In this document: positions 1 to 23,200 of the stretch, piece after piece
Position numbering within the stretch: position 1 is the first letter of the stretch
Layout: each line of letters starts with the position of its first letter
From: Apostichopus japonicus
Taxonomy: Eukaryota; Echinodermata; Holothuroidea; Aspidochirotida; Stichopodidae
Direction of reading: 5' to 3'
DNA: 64,000 bases
Assembly (NCBI RefSeq): GCF_037975245.1
Contig: NC_092580.1
Span: 18,054,001-18,118,000, forward strand
Made by a program: the position numbers and the translations under genes
Notes under the pieces: model-generated
What the model saw: only the letters and a program-made list of their open reading frames with translations
What the model was told of the DNA's origin: nothing
Databases searched by the model: none

Positions 1-10170
<10,170 letters not shown>

Positions 10171-10925
10171 AACTGATTCAAAGAAATCCAACCCGGGCTT
10201 TGCTGCTTTCATCTTCTTGAAAGGGTTTTCGGCCCTGCGTCAGAAGTGTCATCCCACAGAGACGTCTGATACTGAAGAGGCAAGGACAGTGGGAAGTGTG
10301 GGGGGAGGGAGGGGGAGGAGGGTCATCTTTAGTTTATTGGTAATAGATATGACCAATTGTCTCTGTAGTCTATCTCTTTGCACTTGGTTTGCACATACTG
10401 ACAAATCTAAAGTTATAAATTGGGCAGCTGGAATTCCATTCAAGTTTGGTTTTGCTTTTTGCTTTTTTGTCCCAAAATATAAAAATTATGTGAGTGGAAG
10501 TAAATATTCATATGGTGTCTTAGCCCCATATGTATTTATGTTTGCCGCTATGCTAAAGCCTTCATAAACACATTGCCTGTTGTACTTTATTTTCATTTTA
10601 ATGTAATCTTAATATTGATGGTTTCATGTGAATAACTACCTGCAGCCTTACAAAGAAGAAAAAAAGATAGGATATCACATATCAGCTTACAAAAGGAAAT
10701 TGGCTGTAGCTTTACCGTTTAATATGTTTGTTCTTTTCCGTTGTTCCCAGAGACACCTGTATTTTTGAAACTTTTAAAGTTGATACTCTAGATATTGCTC
10801 ATAAAATTACATCTTGTCTTGTGACACTCTTTTGTTACCCTATATCACCCTTTTTAAAGGGTTGCTGCAAACAATAATCCACTTTAATACTTTAGTATTG
10901 CAATAAAAATCACACCAGGTAAAAT
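10171..10925 (+). other. Probable muskelin 3' UTR
   Basis: The first AATAAA after the stop codon is at 10902-10907, giving a 3' UTR of about 750 bases with cleavage expected near 10920-10930. A G-rich run (10298-10322) lies inside it. Later AATAAA-like sites, for example near 12140, could mark longer forms. Transcript evidence is not available from sequence alone. Confidence 0.55.
10902..10907 (+). terminator. Polyadenylation signal AATAAA for muskelin
   Basis: Canonical AATAAA, the first after the muskelin stop codon, 731 bases downstream of it. Confidence 0.5.
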
Positions 10926-13783
10926 GTACTTATTGGATCGAATGAAAGGACATTGCCCATGAAAAAAGTAGTACATTCTTTAAAATTTGTGGGACACAGA
11001 ATTTTCTCTAGATTTGATTAGATAAGTTCGAAACTTCTTCATAAGGAAAGGAGTAATCAAGTAACTGCATAGAATATCTAAGTTTGATCGAGGGAAACCA
11101 AAGTACTGTGAATGTCATACAACTTTGTCAAAATTGTGCAAAGAATTAAAACTGTAACACATAATGCAACTTCTTAAGCATCTGATTCTGTTTGTACTGT
11201 CTTATCTCTGGTCTATGCAAATACATGAATGCTCAAATAATGGTCAACATTTTACAATATTAAAATACTCTGGGAAAATCTGTTGCTAATTCTACATTAC
11301 TCTCTCAAATATTCTGTCTGGGGTCTAATCTCATTTGCATGTTAAATTCTGGGCGGAACATGTATCAAAATGAACTCAAGAAGCTGTGTTTTTTTTTGTA
11401 TACTTGGGTAGCCAGAGATACCAACTGTAAGGTGAGTAATTGGAAATGTTTGCATTCTTTGGTGTGAAAAAGATTTGATTCATTGTCAGGCCAGAAGAAT
11501 TGGTGGGAGGGGGAGGGGCAAGAGGGAGGGGATGGTCTAGGGGCTAGGGCATGGTACCATAGTCCTTGGAAATCTCGACGATATTCAAAATCACGTCTGC
11601 TAATACGTTTCAGGTTGTCTTCAATGTCCTTAAATTTTTAAGAAAAAGGCAATTTTTTTGGTCAGAAATATTGAGACATATGGATGGGAAAAGTTAGACC
11701 ATGATTTCTGTACTCAGGTAATATCAGGCCTTGTGTGCTTTGTATTCTATTTGTGATAGCAGATTGGAAATAGTGTATCTGTACTTATGTGTGTCAGCCA
11801 GTCTGTCTGTTTGTCAGCCCTTGACATGTATCAATTGTGGCATTGTTTCTTTTATATAGTTTGTAAGAATGATATGATACCAAATTCCTTTTTTTTGTTT
11901 TTATTTTAAAGATATTGGCTTTAGCTCGGCTATTAGACAAAAATTTACCTTTCATTTAAATCCAGGACAGAAAATCGTTTTGCTTTTGTGGAAGATTATT
12001 ACTGCTACATGGTTTATTAAGAGTTGAGGACTGTAGAGTCAGGTGCTGAAAACAGCTTCTCAAATGGCTGAAAGCTGTAAATAGGACCAAATCATATCAT
12101 AGGTTTATCATTGCTGTTGGAAATGGCACATTGTAATAGAAAATAATAAAGAGGTATTAATAATGGTTACGCTGCTTACCTTTGTAAAAAAATATCCCCC
12201 CTTTAAGGTTTTTCAAAAAACACAACCGGCATAGTTTAAATGGATTTGTAAAATAAGCTGGCAATGGTGCTGAACCTTCCTCTGTATTCAGAATATTGTT
12301 ATTATAATTAAAAAGTAAAATCATCCTGATACATATTTACATTTTACATGGGTTAGAATTTATACGGATCGAAGGAACTTTTGTAAAAATGATGATAAAC
12401 TTTCCGGTGACATTGAAGGTTTTGTAATAATCTCTGGCTCCAATTCAACTGTGGATGTATTTATAACATGTTCTGTCTACAGCAAGAAGCATAACTCAGT
12501 AATAACAGCTTCTAGGAGTGCTAGATATATCTTTCAAGTTGTATCACCTATATCGTTGTTAGAGAGCAGCTTTCCCCTTTCCTCTCTTCACCCTTCACCC
12601 ATCCAAAAAGCAAAATTTTAAACAATTACCTACTTCAAAGACAGACGTGGTTTGAGCTTTCCCCCATATTCCGTTCTGTTCCACCTGCAACCATCAAGGG
12701 CGGGGGGGGGGGGTTGATCGTTTAACTTAATTGGTCAATTCAAACTTTTAATTACTTCAAAGATAAAAAAATGTTTAAGGTTTGGTTAAAAATTGTTGAA
12801 CTTTTCGACTGACTGTTCGTGTGTGTATCAGAAAGGAACACACGTCTTAACCCAGAACAAGGTGTGTGAGGGTGGTTGGGGGCAGGGGGCGGGGGTGGCA
12901 GCACTAACATTAAAGAAGCTGTATAGTCTGGATTTAATATAATATTGGCATCTGGTGCATACACATCCACTCCCTCACCACAGAAGAAAGCCTTAAATTC
13001 TAACTGTCTAATCTCAGGTGCTTTGTCTACTTATTAAACTGCTTTCATGTTAATGATAACATATAGTCATGAGCAAATGATTTGCCCGATTCATAAGCCT
13101 TCAGTTAAGTTGTATTTCTTCTTCTTTCTTCGGGGGAGGAGAGGGGTGGGGATGGGGTTTCTTCTTCACTGCTTGCTTTACATGTTACATCATAAGAGGT
13201 CATTCGGGATCATCAGGCATTCACATTTGAAGTGTGTTGAACATTAAGGCCTTTTTGAACAAAAACAGTAACCATTTATTTTATTATCCCTCCCGCCATT
13301 GGAAGCATCAGATACGTTCTTTGAGCGTGTGTTTGGAAGAATATGAACCATAGTGGGTGATCTTGACATCTCTGTTAAAATATAAGTTAGCATTAGTGTT
13401 TGGCACTCTGCATTATGTATTTTAATTTCTGCTTCTGAGAGGAAGGTTTTTTTTTCTGGTTTACATGGTCTCATGCAATTTACTACATTACCATCACCTA
13501 TACTTAGGTACCATTGGTAGGCACACGATGAACAGTCGCCCTTTTCTATGTGAGTCTTAACAAGTGGATGGTGGCATATATGCACTGGCAAAACTGTTAC
13601 TAGTAATAAATGATTACCGAATGTTATAGTAAATATATCAAAGAAAAGGGACTTTGTCATTGGTATATCTATATTATTTGCCCAACCATGTAGTTCATAA
13701 TTTTTGGATGCTCCCTTTGTACCGTAACGTTGTATTCATGTTTGTGACCATGGGGGCCGGGGGGGGGGTTGATAGATCGGTAT
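10926..13783. other. Gene-free stretch downstream of muskelin
   Basis: No ORF here resembles a known protein. A G12 run lies at 12702-12713 and G-rich patches at 11500-11545, 12870-12895 and 13130-13160. The longest ORF is on the minus strand at 13244-13660 (138 codons); it has scattered Cys and His but no recognisable domain. Confidence 0.6.
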
Positions 13784-13966
13784 CAGGGGTGGACTGACCT
13801 TAAAGGCTTACAGGATTAAACTGGTGTGACGCTGGTTCCGAGTCGCCGAAGTTCGTGATTTGTTATTTGTGCGAAAGGTGATTGGATGTGCTTCAAGGCC
13901 TGCTCACTGGCCGGTGAGATCACCGACTCGGAAGATCTTTATGTCCCAGTCCACCCCCCCCCCCCA
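13784..13966 (+). mobile_element. Short hAT-like miniature element
   Basis: The left end is CAGGGGTGGACTGACC. The right end, in reverse complement, is a G-run followed by GGTGGACTGGGACAT. The shared GGGGTGGACTG inverted ends bound about 180 bp. The interior holds ACTGGCCGGTGAGATCACCG, with a small palindrome. No target duplication was confirmed because the C-run blurs the right boundary. Confidence 0.5.
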
Positions 13967-14106
13967 GTTGGGATTGCATCTTCCAAATGTCTGCATCGCT
14001 AAACTTAGGTGACCTCAACTATTTCTGTAGAAAGTTAAACAGATGTGTTTGTTCTTGTATTTTTTAACCTTGATGCTAGTTACTTATCATGATGCAACGC
14101 CTAATA

Positions 14107-14108
<2 letters not shown>

Positions 14109-14169
<61 letters not shown>

Positions 14170-14180
14170 TATATATATAT

Positions 14181-14245
<65 letters not shown>
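14109..14245. repeat. (TA)n microsatellite, about 137 bp
   Basis: Nearly pure alternating TA with a few breaks (AAATA near 14164, TATTATA near 14180, TGTA near 14195, CATA at 14231). It gives a spurious IYIYIY reading frame. Such tracts can extrude cruciforms and often vary in length between individuals. Confidence 0.95.
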
Positions 14246-14557
14246 TGGGTTTGTTCTGTTTTTGTACTTGTCTTTATTTTATTTCTGTTTTAGTATTTTA
14301 GTATTACTTTCATATACTTATGGATATATATATTTAACATGTTATTGTAATCATGCGAATGTAACCTGGATCGAATCGATGATAGTTTAACCCCAAAGGC
14401 TTGCAACACGTTAGAACTTGTGCATGTATTGGTATAACTAATAGCTAATCCAGATCAGTTGCTTCTGAGGACTTACAAACAGAAAATACTAAACACACTC
14501 TCTTATGCATAATGATTGACTGGACTAATCAGACTACTTTAAAGGTTGCACCAATAA

Positions 14558-14590
14558 TGTCATCCACTTTTTAACAGAAAGTGGATGACA
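14558..14590. other. Perfect 13-bp stem hairpin
   Basis: TGTCATCCACTTT at 14558-14570 pairs perfectly with AAAGTGGATGACA at 14578-14590 around a 7-base loop, TTAACAG. No U-run or gene end follows, and the stem is too short for a normal animal microRNA precursor. The role is unknown. Confidence 0.75.
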
Positions 14591-17500
14591 CTTTACTGCA
14601 AGACGCTTAAAATCTGCAATTTGAACCATCTTTACAAGGTATAATTACTAGTCAAACATAGGGACAATTGTTTAGACTCCTAACAAGTCATTTGCTGAAA
14701 CAGCCTTTGAGTAATGAATTCGTCTGTTAGTAATTTTTCCACAGTGCGTGACAGTGTTATAACACACTTCAGTTTATACTGGTTAAAGGTTGTCTCTTAG
14801 TCACAGTACAAACCGATAAAGCCATGTGTACATTGGGTATATATGAAAGCAATATTAGTCTTAAAGAAAACTTGTCTTCTTTCATTAGTTTTCTTGTTAA
14901 ATCTTCCTGTTGGATAAGGTATAAATGTGATGTAAGAATTGAGAATTATTTTTAAAATAATTTTGAAGAGAGTAAAAGGGGTGGGGTAGGGCTAGGGAAG
15001 TTCCGTTCATGTCACTTTTTTTCTTCATAGAAACATGAACATTGTTGGTGTAATTGTAATGTAAGACATTAGACAATGTTTTCAGTTAAGAGGGTGGTAA
15101 TGGGTGGGGGGTGTGGAGGGGGCTGTTATTGGTTGTATTTTTTTCTGTGGTAGTCAGGTTCGATTTTTGTTGAGAAAGATTTATTTTCTGCTTGCCAACT
15201 TGCACGAAAAATTGCAAAGTATCATCATAATGTATTTCAGCTGCTGCATAATCTAATTTCTGGTGAAGACATTTAATTTAACGTTTCCTTCGGAACATTC
15301 AAATTGTACAGAAGTTTTATTTTCCTTATAATTTGATTTCTCCGTAGGCCTATGTGTATTAATTGAAATGATGTTTAAAATATCCGTTTTCAGAAAGATA
15401 CGATTTTTTGTGTGTGGAAGGTTTAGAGACTCCTATCGTTGCCGGAAGACGGTTCAGGCAAAACGAGAATAACGTGATATATACATGAGGAGTCCATTAC
15501 ATAATATTTTGCTGTTACTGCAGGCTACATTTTAATACCACTTTTATTTTCTTGTGGCATTACCCTTTAAACAACGCAACAGTCAAATTCTGGCACTAAC
15601 TCACTTCTAATGCACAGTATATAGACCGTAAAAAGTACATCAAACTATTTGTGCCTGGCGGTTTCCCTGTATTCAAATTCACAGTGTAATGTGTCTGCAG
15701 TAAGTATGCGCTGAAGTAACAATGATAATAATAACGTGGAAGCTCTCTCTAGTATGTACATGGCTGAGCGGCTTTTTTCCTTTTTGGAGTGGACATGAAA
15801 CTAAAGATCATTTTCTTTCAGCAGAGTTGTTAGAATTTGTCTATACAGAAAAAAAAAAACAGAAAACATTGTTTGAATGTGTCCTTGAAATCTGAGAGTT
15901 ATTCTACCTCGCCTTGTCTTGAAAACGTATCATGAATACTTTTTGTTTCGGCGTGTTGTCTGATTTTAAAATTTGCTCAAACTTTCAGGTGCTTTTTGAA
16001 AGTTTGTTTGAATGGGCTTAAAACGAATTGAATGCGAAGAGTTTAAAAAAGAAATTAAGTCAACTTTTGAATGGGTTTATCTCTTTAGAATACGTTATAG
16101 TTGTTCGTTAAGCTATTAGCCATCTACTCTATAGTACGGTACTGTATTAACCGATAAGGACTCGTAACGCATTTTATATATTGCCATTTCTGTGTACTTT
16201 TTTTTATCTACTCAAATCGTAGAACATCCCTTCATACCCGTGGTGCATGTATTATCGATCACCACCTAGCTGATATATACAATTGTCTTCGTTCTTCATA
16301 ATACAATCACTGTTTATAATGAGATGGTGTTTTCCTCCTCCGTATAATTATACTCCCATCTGTTATCGTTCTATGTATTTTGTTTTACTGTCAATGTTTT
16401 ATTGTCGATTTGAAAAGTTAACGTTGTTATCAATCGTAAACAAAAATGAGTTTGTTAGGATGAGATTAATTGAAACGAATTAACTGTAGGCAGGTCCGTT
16501 TGTATACTGAATAATGACACATTTCAGAATTTGCGTCAAGACGAAAACAAAGTACCTGAAAAATAACAACATATTTGCATGCTTTATGAATTTAATATAT
16601 ATCGGGTTACATCTAGATCAAGCAGCGTGTGCACTCAAGCTGCTCGGTACATTAGAAGAGTGCATCACATTAGTGACCATTATTTTGACTTTCTAGCATA
16701 TTTGAGGTCATTGCAGTTGACCTTTACAAAGTAAAGTTCACGTTTTTTCACTTATGAGAATATTGCTGTTATACAGCATTTTCATGCCCCCGAAACACCC
16801 GTTGTGTTTTCATGGCGGTTGGGGACGGTGGGTTAGCTGGGATGGGCGAAATTAAAGTACTATATTTGACTTGTTTTAAGTAGAAATCACTGGTTATGTC
16901 TGTCTCTCGCAATCTTTTAACCATAAGATCATTTTCTCGTGTACGGATTGACTGTTTTGTCATGGATGGTTTCGTAAATGTTGTATAGGGTTAATTTGGC
17001 CTGACCACTTAAGATAACACGTTTAGTGACGGTAGTAAAGGCGTCTTGTGATTATTTTCATCGAGGTATGACGTATAGATTGTAATATGATGGCATTTCT
17101 TACATCACTGTCCAATTGTTTCATGAAAGCGGTTACGTTTGTAAATAATATGTAAATATACGAACATACTAACAATGGACAGCAAATTGACCGAAACAAC
17201 AAGAATAATATGTAAAAGATCAGTCAGTTTGTCTTCAAATTTCTGGTCATTTTTAGCCAGTACCGTCGTCAGAAAGTTATGGTCCTTTATAGCTTAAAAA
17301 TTAATCATACATCTATTCAGTTTGTACCTGACCCTTATATAAGTCCAAAAACGTTATCAATAAAATCTAATGGAATTTTTGTTTTATCCGATTTCAAGCG
17401 GGAATTAAAACATCCGAAAGCTTTTATAATAAGATACTCTGGCTTTTGTATTCCTTTCTTTTTTGGTCATTTTCCTCCTCTCTTCTTTCCGGTGTTCCTC

Positions 17501-18289
17501 TGGGGTCGTTGAAGCCACCTCCTATATATCAGGGTCCACCTATATATCGGGGTCCACCTCCAAGACGAAATCGTCAGTTAAATGGTGAATATTTAATGGA
17601 AGCATATTTAAACTTCAAATTAGGTTTAAATGCAAGGAGTATTAGGCTAATTATTCCCTGACAGAATATAACAAATACCCCGACTCGACGTTTTCCACTC
17701 GACTGACGATGGGGCAGGGGAAAGGAATGGCCATATCACTCCAGGGACCATAAAAGGAGGTCCAACAGTCGAAATATTCATGTGTATTAAATTAAAGGAA
17801 CACAATTTTCCTTATTGGATTGAATGTTTAATAACGTTCTAATTAGGGGAAGCCAGTTTGAGCTTACAGCGTGTACATGTATTTGTTAGACTGACTAGGG
17901 GTATATAAGCCATTACATTTATGTTTAATTTTGATAGAATGACACAAGTGACGATTCTGAAGACTATTAGTATTACCCTGTTCAATGACATCGATTGCCT
18001 GCATGCAGGACGGGCCCCTTTCTGAAGCTTTATATATTTATTTTATGAAAAGGATTAAACGTTCTTCTTTGTCTCATTCGGTCACCCGTCCTCTTATTCA
18101 GGCCGGACATTGCTGCAGTGACGTAACAAAGACTACAATATACAGACTGGTGACACATACGGACATAAACCCTATTACAACTAGTCTATACCACTCGTCA
18201 TTTACCCGAATAAAATTCAAGCTAGCTGTCGTATGTGCTTCGCGGCTCTCAACTCCCAAAGCCGCATTTGAACCTTTCATATTCATCAG
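14591..18289. other. Gene-free AT-rich stretch
   Basis: No recognisable protein, RNA gene or full transposon. The phrase CTATATATCAGGGTCCACCT recurs once with one change at about 17520-17552. Small G-rich patches lie near 14980, 15095 and 17712. Confidence 0.5.
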
Positions 18290-18445
18290 CAGGGGCGTAT
18301 CCAGGATTTTCTAACCCGGGGGGCGCGAATTACTATCTAAGCGGAGCGCCACCATCGGTTGGCGCGCAGCGTACAAGAAAATTTCTGGTTTTGATACCCC
18401 CCAGATCACCGGAAATGGCATTTTTCGGGCTTGAAAATGACCAAC
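18290..18445 (+). mobile_element. hAT-like element family C, copy 1 (left end only)
   Basis: Starts CAGGGGCGTATCCAGGAT, a common hAT terminal pattern. It then carries the family block AAGCGGAGCGCCACCATCGG, TTGGCGCG, AGCGTACAAGAAAATTT and a CCAGATCACCGGAAATGG stretch, shared with 19536 and 34749. The right end was not found adjacent and may have been displaced by the family B insertion at 18950. Five bases, ATCAG, occur both just left of 18290 and just right of 20279, which may be chance. Confidence 0.6.
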
Positions 18446-18949
18446 CAGATGTACACTTTTGCCTGAGAACCAAGTATTTCCCAATAGCTTTTTTTCCATC
18501 CATAACCTTTTTGAAGATTGTCACCAGTCACACATCATGTTCGACCTCATCGCATGTCCTGTGGATCATTGCTTTTGTAGGTGATTCTACGTCGCGGCCC
18601 ACAATACCCGACAGCCCCACTTTTGAAGGTTTTAAGCCCATTATTTGTTCAGAATTTGAAAATTCACATTTCTCGTAAATAAAGTCACTTCAAAACATAC
18701 CCATAATGTTGCCAAAAAAATTCATCTATGGACAACCGATAAAGAAAACCTCCTTGAACCCCTAACCGGCCAAAATTGCACGAGTAGAGGGAAATATAAT
18801 GAAGAATGTTGGTCAGGAAATTTTCGAAAATTCAGACACAGTTCATTTATTGGTGTACAAATATTGAAACCTCTTATAACGACTATTATAAAACTTCGTT
18901 GAAGGAAATGAAACAAATAGCAGATATTTCCGAAACCGAACACTACACA

Positions 18950-19436
18950 CATAGCTAGGCGTAGGAGGCGGGGGGCTGCAACCCCCCTCCCCCCAATATT
19001 TTTTTCCTGAAAATTCGGGCAATATGCTGAGAATTTTTCGGGCACCTATACTGAAGAAAAATAAATTGCAAGACATAGCTACATCTAAAGGAAATTAATT
19101 AAAAATCATCTCCTTGGTAATTAAAATAAAGTTCTAAGCTTGGCCGACTAATTAGCCATTACTAATGTAAAAGAGAGTTTTAACATAATTGGACCTCCAT
19201 GCTTTTTCTCCATCTACATAAGACATTTCGTTGTTTAGATGGGCAACCCGCGGTGTACTGCGCAACTTTCACGGACCGTACGGTACACGATGGCATGCGA
19301 TGTAATAATCGATGCTTGCTTATATGATATTGACATTAACATGTTGAACGCGCGCTCCGCGCGCGAAAAATATTGGTTATATTTTTCGGGCAAGTCGTTA
19401 CAGCTCCCCAAATCAAATTGGGCTCCCTCGCCTTTG
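18950..19436 (-). mobile_element. hAT miniature element family B, copy 1, perfect 8-bp target duplication
   Basis: The element is flanked by ACTACACA at 18942-18949 and again at 19437-19444. The left end CATAGCTAGGCGTAGGAGGC and the reverse complement of the right end, CAAAGGCGAGGGAGCCC, are related inverted ends. The same family lies in the opposite orientation at 32244-32635. Shared parts are a CGGGGGGCTGCAACCCCC block, CAATATGCTGAGAATT, TTAACATGTTGAACGCGCG and TTTTTCGGGCA. About 487 bp; the reading frames inside are not recognisable as transposase. An 8-bp duplication is the hAT signature. Confidence 0.8.
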
Positions 19437-19535
19437 ACTACACACACAGACAGGTTTGAAGCTGTTCATCCTGGAACGCCATTTTCATGCTCATTGATAT
19501 GATATGATATCTGCTGGTTGCTTAACAAATTCGAA

Positions 19536-20279
19536 CAGGCGCGTAGCGAGGAATTTGCCAAGGGAGGGGCGAAGTCTGTAGGCAAACTATCTAAGCGTAG
19601 CGCCACCATAAGTTGGCGCGAAGCGTACAAGAAAATTTTGGCCGAAAATTACTCCCAGATCGCTGGAAATGACACTTCCCATGCCTTGTTAGTTGTATCT
19701 AAGTATTTTCTATTTTGAAATTACTAGCGATATCATAAAAAATATATGCTCGGGGGGGGGGGGGTGGTCGCCCCCTTCCCGAAATGCGTCATGTTCCCCG
19801 ACGACTCGGTCGAGTTCGAGACCAGCCACAGTTGGTTTCATAGCACAATTGTACAATTGTTTAAGGCGTCCATACACACACACGCGTTGTGATAGACCAT
19901 ATATAGTATATATAGATACATTAGTGAGAGAGGAAAAATGAAAACGTCAAAAATGGAGTTGTCGGTGTAAGGGGTAGGGTGAGGTGCACGCCCCTTCCGA
20001 AATCCTCGATCCGTCACTGGCTACCCTGTGTATATAATAGGGATCAGCGCTATAATGATGTCACTGTTCCTCGTTATCTTCCCGGTGTCTTGGCGTTTTT
20101 CTTTACTCCCTCCTTTTCTCCCTTTTCTCTCTTTCTTCTTTTTCTTTTCCCTTCCTTCCTCTCCTCCTCCTCTTTTTTCCCCTCTTTTTTCCCTTTTTTC
20201 TTTTCTTTTTTTTTCTCTCCTCTTTTTCTTACCCGGGGGGCGCGCGCCCCCAACGCCCCCCCCCCTGGATACGCGCCTG
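19536..20279 (+). mobile_element. hAT-like element family C, copy 2, possibly composite
   Basis: The left end CAGGCGCGTAGCGAGG and the reverse complement of the right end, CAGGCGCGTATCCAGG, pair well. The interior carries the family C block (AGCGTAGCGCCACCATAAG, TTGGCGCGAAGCGTACAAG). A further hAT-like end, reading CAGTGACGGATCGAGGAT in reverse complement, ends at 20019, so the region is probably nested or rearranged. No matching 8-bp flanks were found (AATTCGAA left, ATCAGACC right). Confidence 0.45.
20106..20230 (+). repeat. Uninterrupted pyrimidine tract, 125 bases
   Basis: Only C and T from 20106 to 20230, mixing CCTCCTCCTC and long T runs. The opposite strand is pure purine and gives a false Lys/Arg/Glu/Gly-rich reading frame. 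Such tracts can form intramolecular triplexes. Confidence 0.95.
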
Positions 20280-23200
20280 ATCAGACCAGGAACCTGAAGC
20301 TGTTCCCAGATCACAATATAGTCACCTTCCACAACTATCCACAGAGTATATGTCTAAATATTGTAACGGTGACATGATAAACGATCAAGTTACAACCTTG
20401 CGCAATCTACCATGGTACCGTTTCCGCACTGCCGCTCAGACCAATAACTGCGTGCATGAACTACCAGCGTTGTATTCCAAACCGACGTACATACATCTCT
20501 CTCCACCCCTCTCTCTCTCTCCGTATATCACATTGACCTAAACTAAACCCCAATCGTTATTCCAATTTCCTCTCCTAGTACAGCGACAATTACATCTTGG
20601 CCAAACACGACAAAACATAAATTTCCGGCAACTTTAAACCTTTTAGCCTAGGTGTTATTATTGCCTATGTGACCTTTTAGAGTCACCTTAAGCGCATTCC
20701 ATAAGTAAGCCCTAAAGCTTATAAGCTATGTTTCTACGAGCTCAATACGACACACACATACACATATTCACACACCGAACCCGCCGCTACAGCAATTCCG
20801 TTAAAGAAAAAAAAAAAGCGCTGAGAGCCTGCCTACAGGATTCTCCCACTTGATTTCGACCTCTTTGCTTATGCTAAGTCTGTGTGGCAGCAGGGTTATA
20901 TCGTATTACAATTTGACTGTCCTTGCGATATGTACCTACTACGGTTTGATACTCAGTTTCTGCTATAGTCTACTACTACGGGTTTTATGTACGACTAGTA
21001 TAATGCATTCTTCTTAGGTTAGTGATTGCGACTAGAACTACGACAGCGGACTGTATTGCCTATACGTGCAGAGCGTTGTAGAATCGTAACTGAACTAAGA
21101 AAACTACAACACTACAGTTCTTTAGCGGTGCAAGTTCTGGCTTTATTCGTGAAGCTTCCTTTCCTTGAGAAAAAAAATTACTGGTGCCTTTAAGCAGAGT
21201 TAACGAAAAGGTAGGCAATATTAACGACACACCAAAATATGTTTAAAGAAATTGTAAAATGTATATAGGCCTGATAATATCGTATCGTATAGATAATATA
21301 AATATTATGCCTAACAGTCTTAGACTTCTAGATTTATTGAGAAACCCACTGAAGCGGTAAGAAGTATCTACCGGGCTTAAAAGATTAAAGATGGTTTCAT
21401 TCGAGATATGCGTCGTAGCTCACTTAGGCAATCGTGTCGTTTAATTGCTTTTCCCCATTTATTTCGCTCGTTATTATATGTACTTTGAACTAAGTAGGTT
21501 TCTGGTGAATTTAGTTAAGTCTGTATATACGGCTTATGTGAGTAAGCAATGTTCCATCAAGCCTAGTGTATTAAAAGCTCACGTGAAATTCTTCATCTTG
21601 ATGATAAGATCTTTCATTCTAAGTGATGATAATTGTTTTGAAAGGATTTTTTTAAGTAAATCGGTTTAATTCTGTCAACCCTAGCGGTTTACATCTTAGA
21701 TTGCTACTCAGTAAACCTCAGCAAATTTACGACGCACTTGATAAATACTTCTCATGATTCGATATACCTGGTTAGAAATATTCTTAACCAAAAGTGTATG
21801 AGTATACGAAGAGGCATATACGTGATATAGTGTCATAAACCATTATCAGCCTATATCCTATCTAGATAAAATTTGGTTGGATTACATTAAGAGCGTACCG
21901 TATAATGTGTGATACTACACTGGAAAGAAAAGAAAGAACAACTAATAATTGCCCTTGCTGTAAAATTAAATGAGTGAATGAAACATCTCAATTGAATTAA
22001 ATGCTGTTGAGTTTGTTCCCTCATAGCTTGTATTGTTCGAAACAAAGTTTGGTCATAAACTGATAATGCTATGCCGATATCGTTCACAATATGTGAATAT
22101 CAATTCCAACTTTCGCAATCAATATACTATAGTTTTGGTATATGCTTTGCATCGATCTATATAGTTAAGACAGTATATAGGGGAGTAGGCTTTGTCTTTT
22201 CGGCCTATAATTATGATAGCAAAGTATAAGACTGCAATAAAGTATAGTGAAAGTTGACTTCGCGCGATGCAGTATTTGTCAATATTAGCGATTGCGTGTA
22301 CCTTTTATCGTTACTTCAGTACGGTACTTTGTGTTCCACTTCCTCCTCCACTCCAGTCCACCCCCCCCCCCCTCCACTCACCCATAAACCAAAGCAAATA
22401 TCGATTCTCACCAGTAAAATTTGTTTTCTTGATTACAGGCTATATGTAATGTAATGAAACCTAGAAATGACATATATGTTGTCGTTATGGCACGATATAA
22501 AATCTTGCCTTTTTATTTTACAAATAACTCTCTTTACGAAGGCAGAATGTCTCACAAGTTCGACTTTCTTCGAATTAGTGTTAGCTAATTACATCCTCTC
22601 TTCATTAGCCCCGTATAATGGAATCGAATATCCGATAGAAAGTAAATTCATGATGCATGTAAACATCCGTTTGTCATGACCGGTGTTTATTGAGGTAGAC
22701 CCTACCAGGAAGGGGTAAGGGAGGAGGGTGGGGGGGGGAGGTGCTAAAGAAGTTCACGGAGGGAAAACTTTAGTGATTCTTAAGATATAGTGGGCGATAT
22801 TCACAAAACAGTGGCATCATGCAGTATAGCATTATTTTTGTTACGACAAGCCCGCTGTTTCAAGAGCACTGGATAACTATACATTTTTTTGCGGGTAACC
22901 CGATATAATAAAATATTTTTAAAATATTAATATTCCTCCTTTGGGCACGAACAGCTATACGTCACGCCGGTAATTCAGACAGATGGGGGCCTGCTGTTTG
23001 CATATCGGATGGGATGTGCTCATTCAAACATTTGTGAATATATGTTTGAACCAACCAATGCTTTGTTTCGGACAGGTTGTACGTACTCTTGATTGAAATG
23101 CTCAAACCAGTTATTCAGTGATCTTATATTGCCATACATCTAATATTGCTAGATCGGCTACTCAAAAACATTCACGGTGTCATTTCAAGCACGGACTGAA

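Noticed and set aside
13244-13660. 138-codon minus-strand frame with several Cys and His
   Set aside because: No regular zinc-finger spacing, no recognisable family and no splice or polyadenylation context. The length is within chance for AT-rich DNA of this size.
14043-14390. Frame with long IYIY repeat
   Set aside because: It is the translation of the TA microsatellite.
20021-20332. Lys/Arg/Glu/Gly-rich minus-strand frame
   Set aside because: It is the translation of the polypyrimidine tract.
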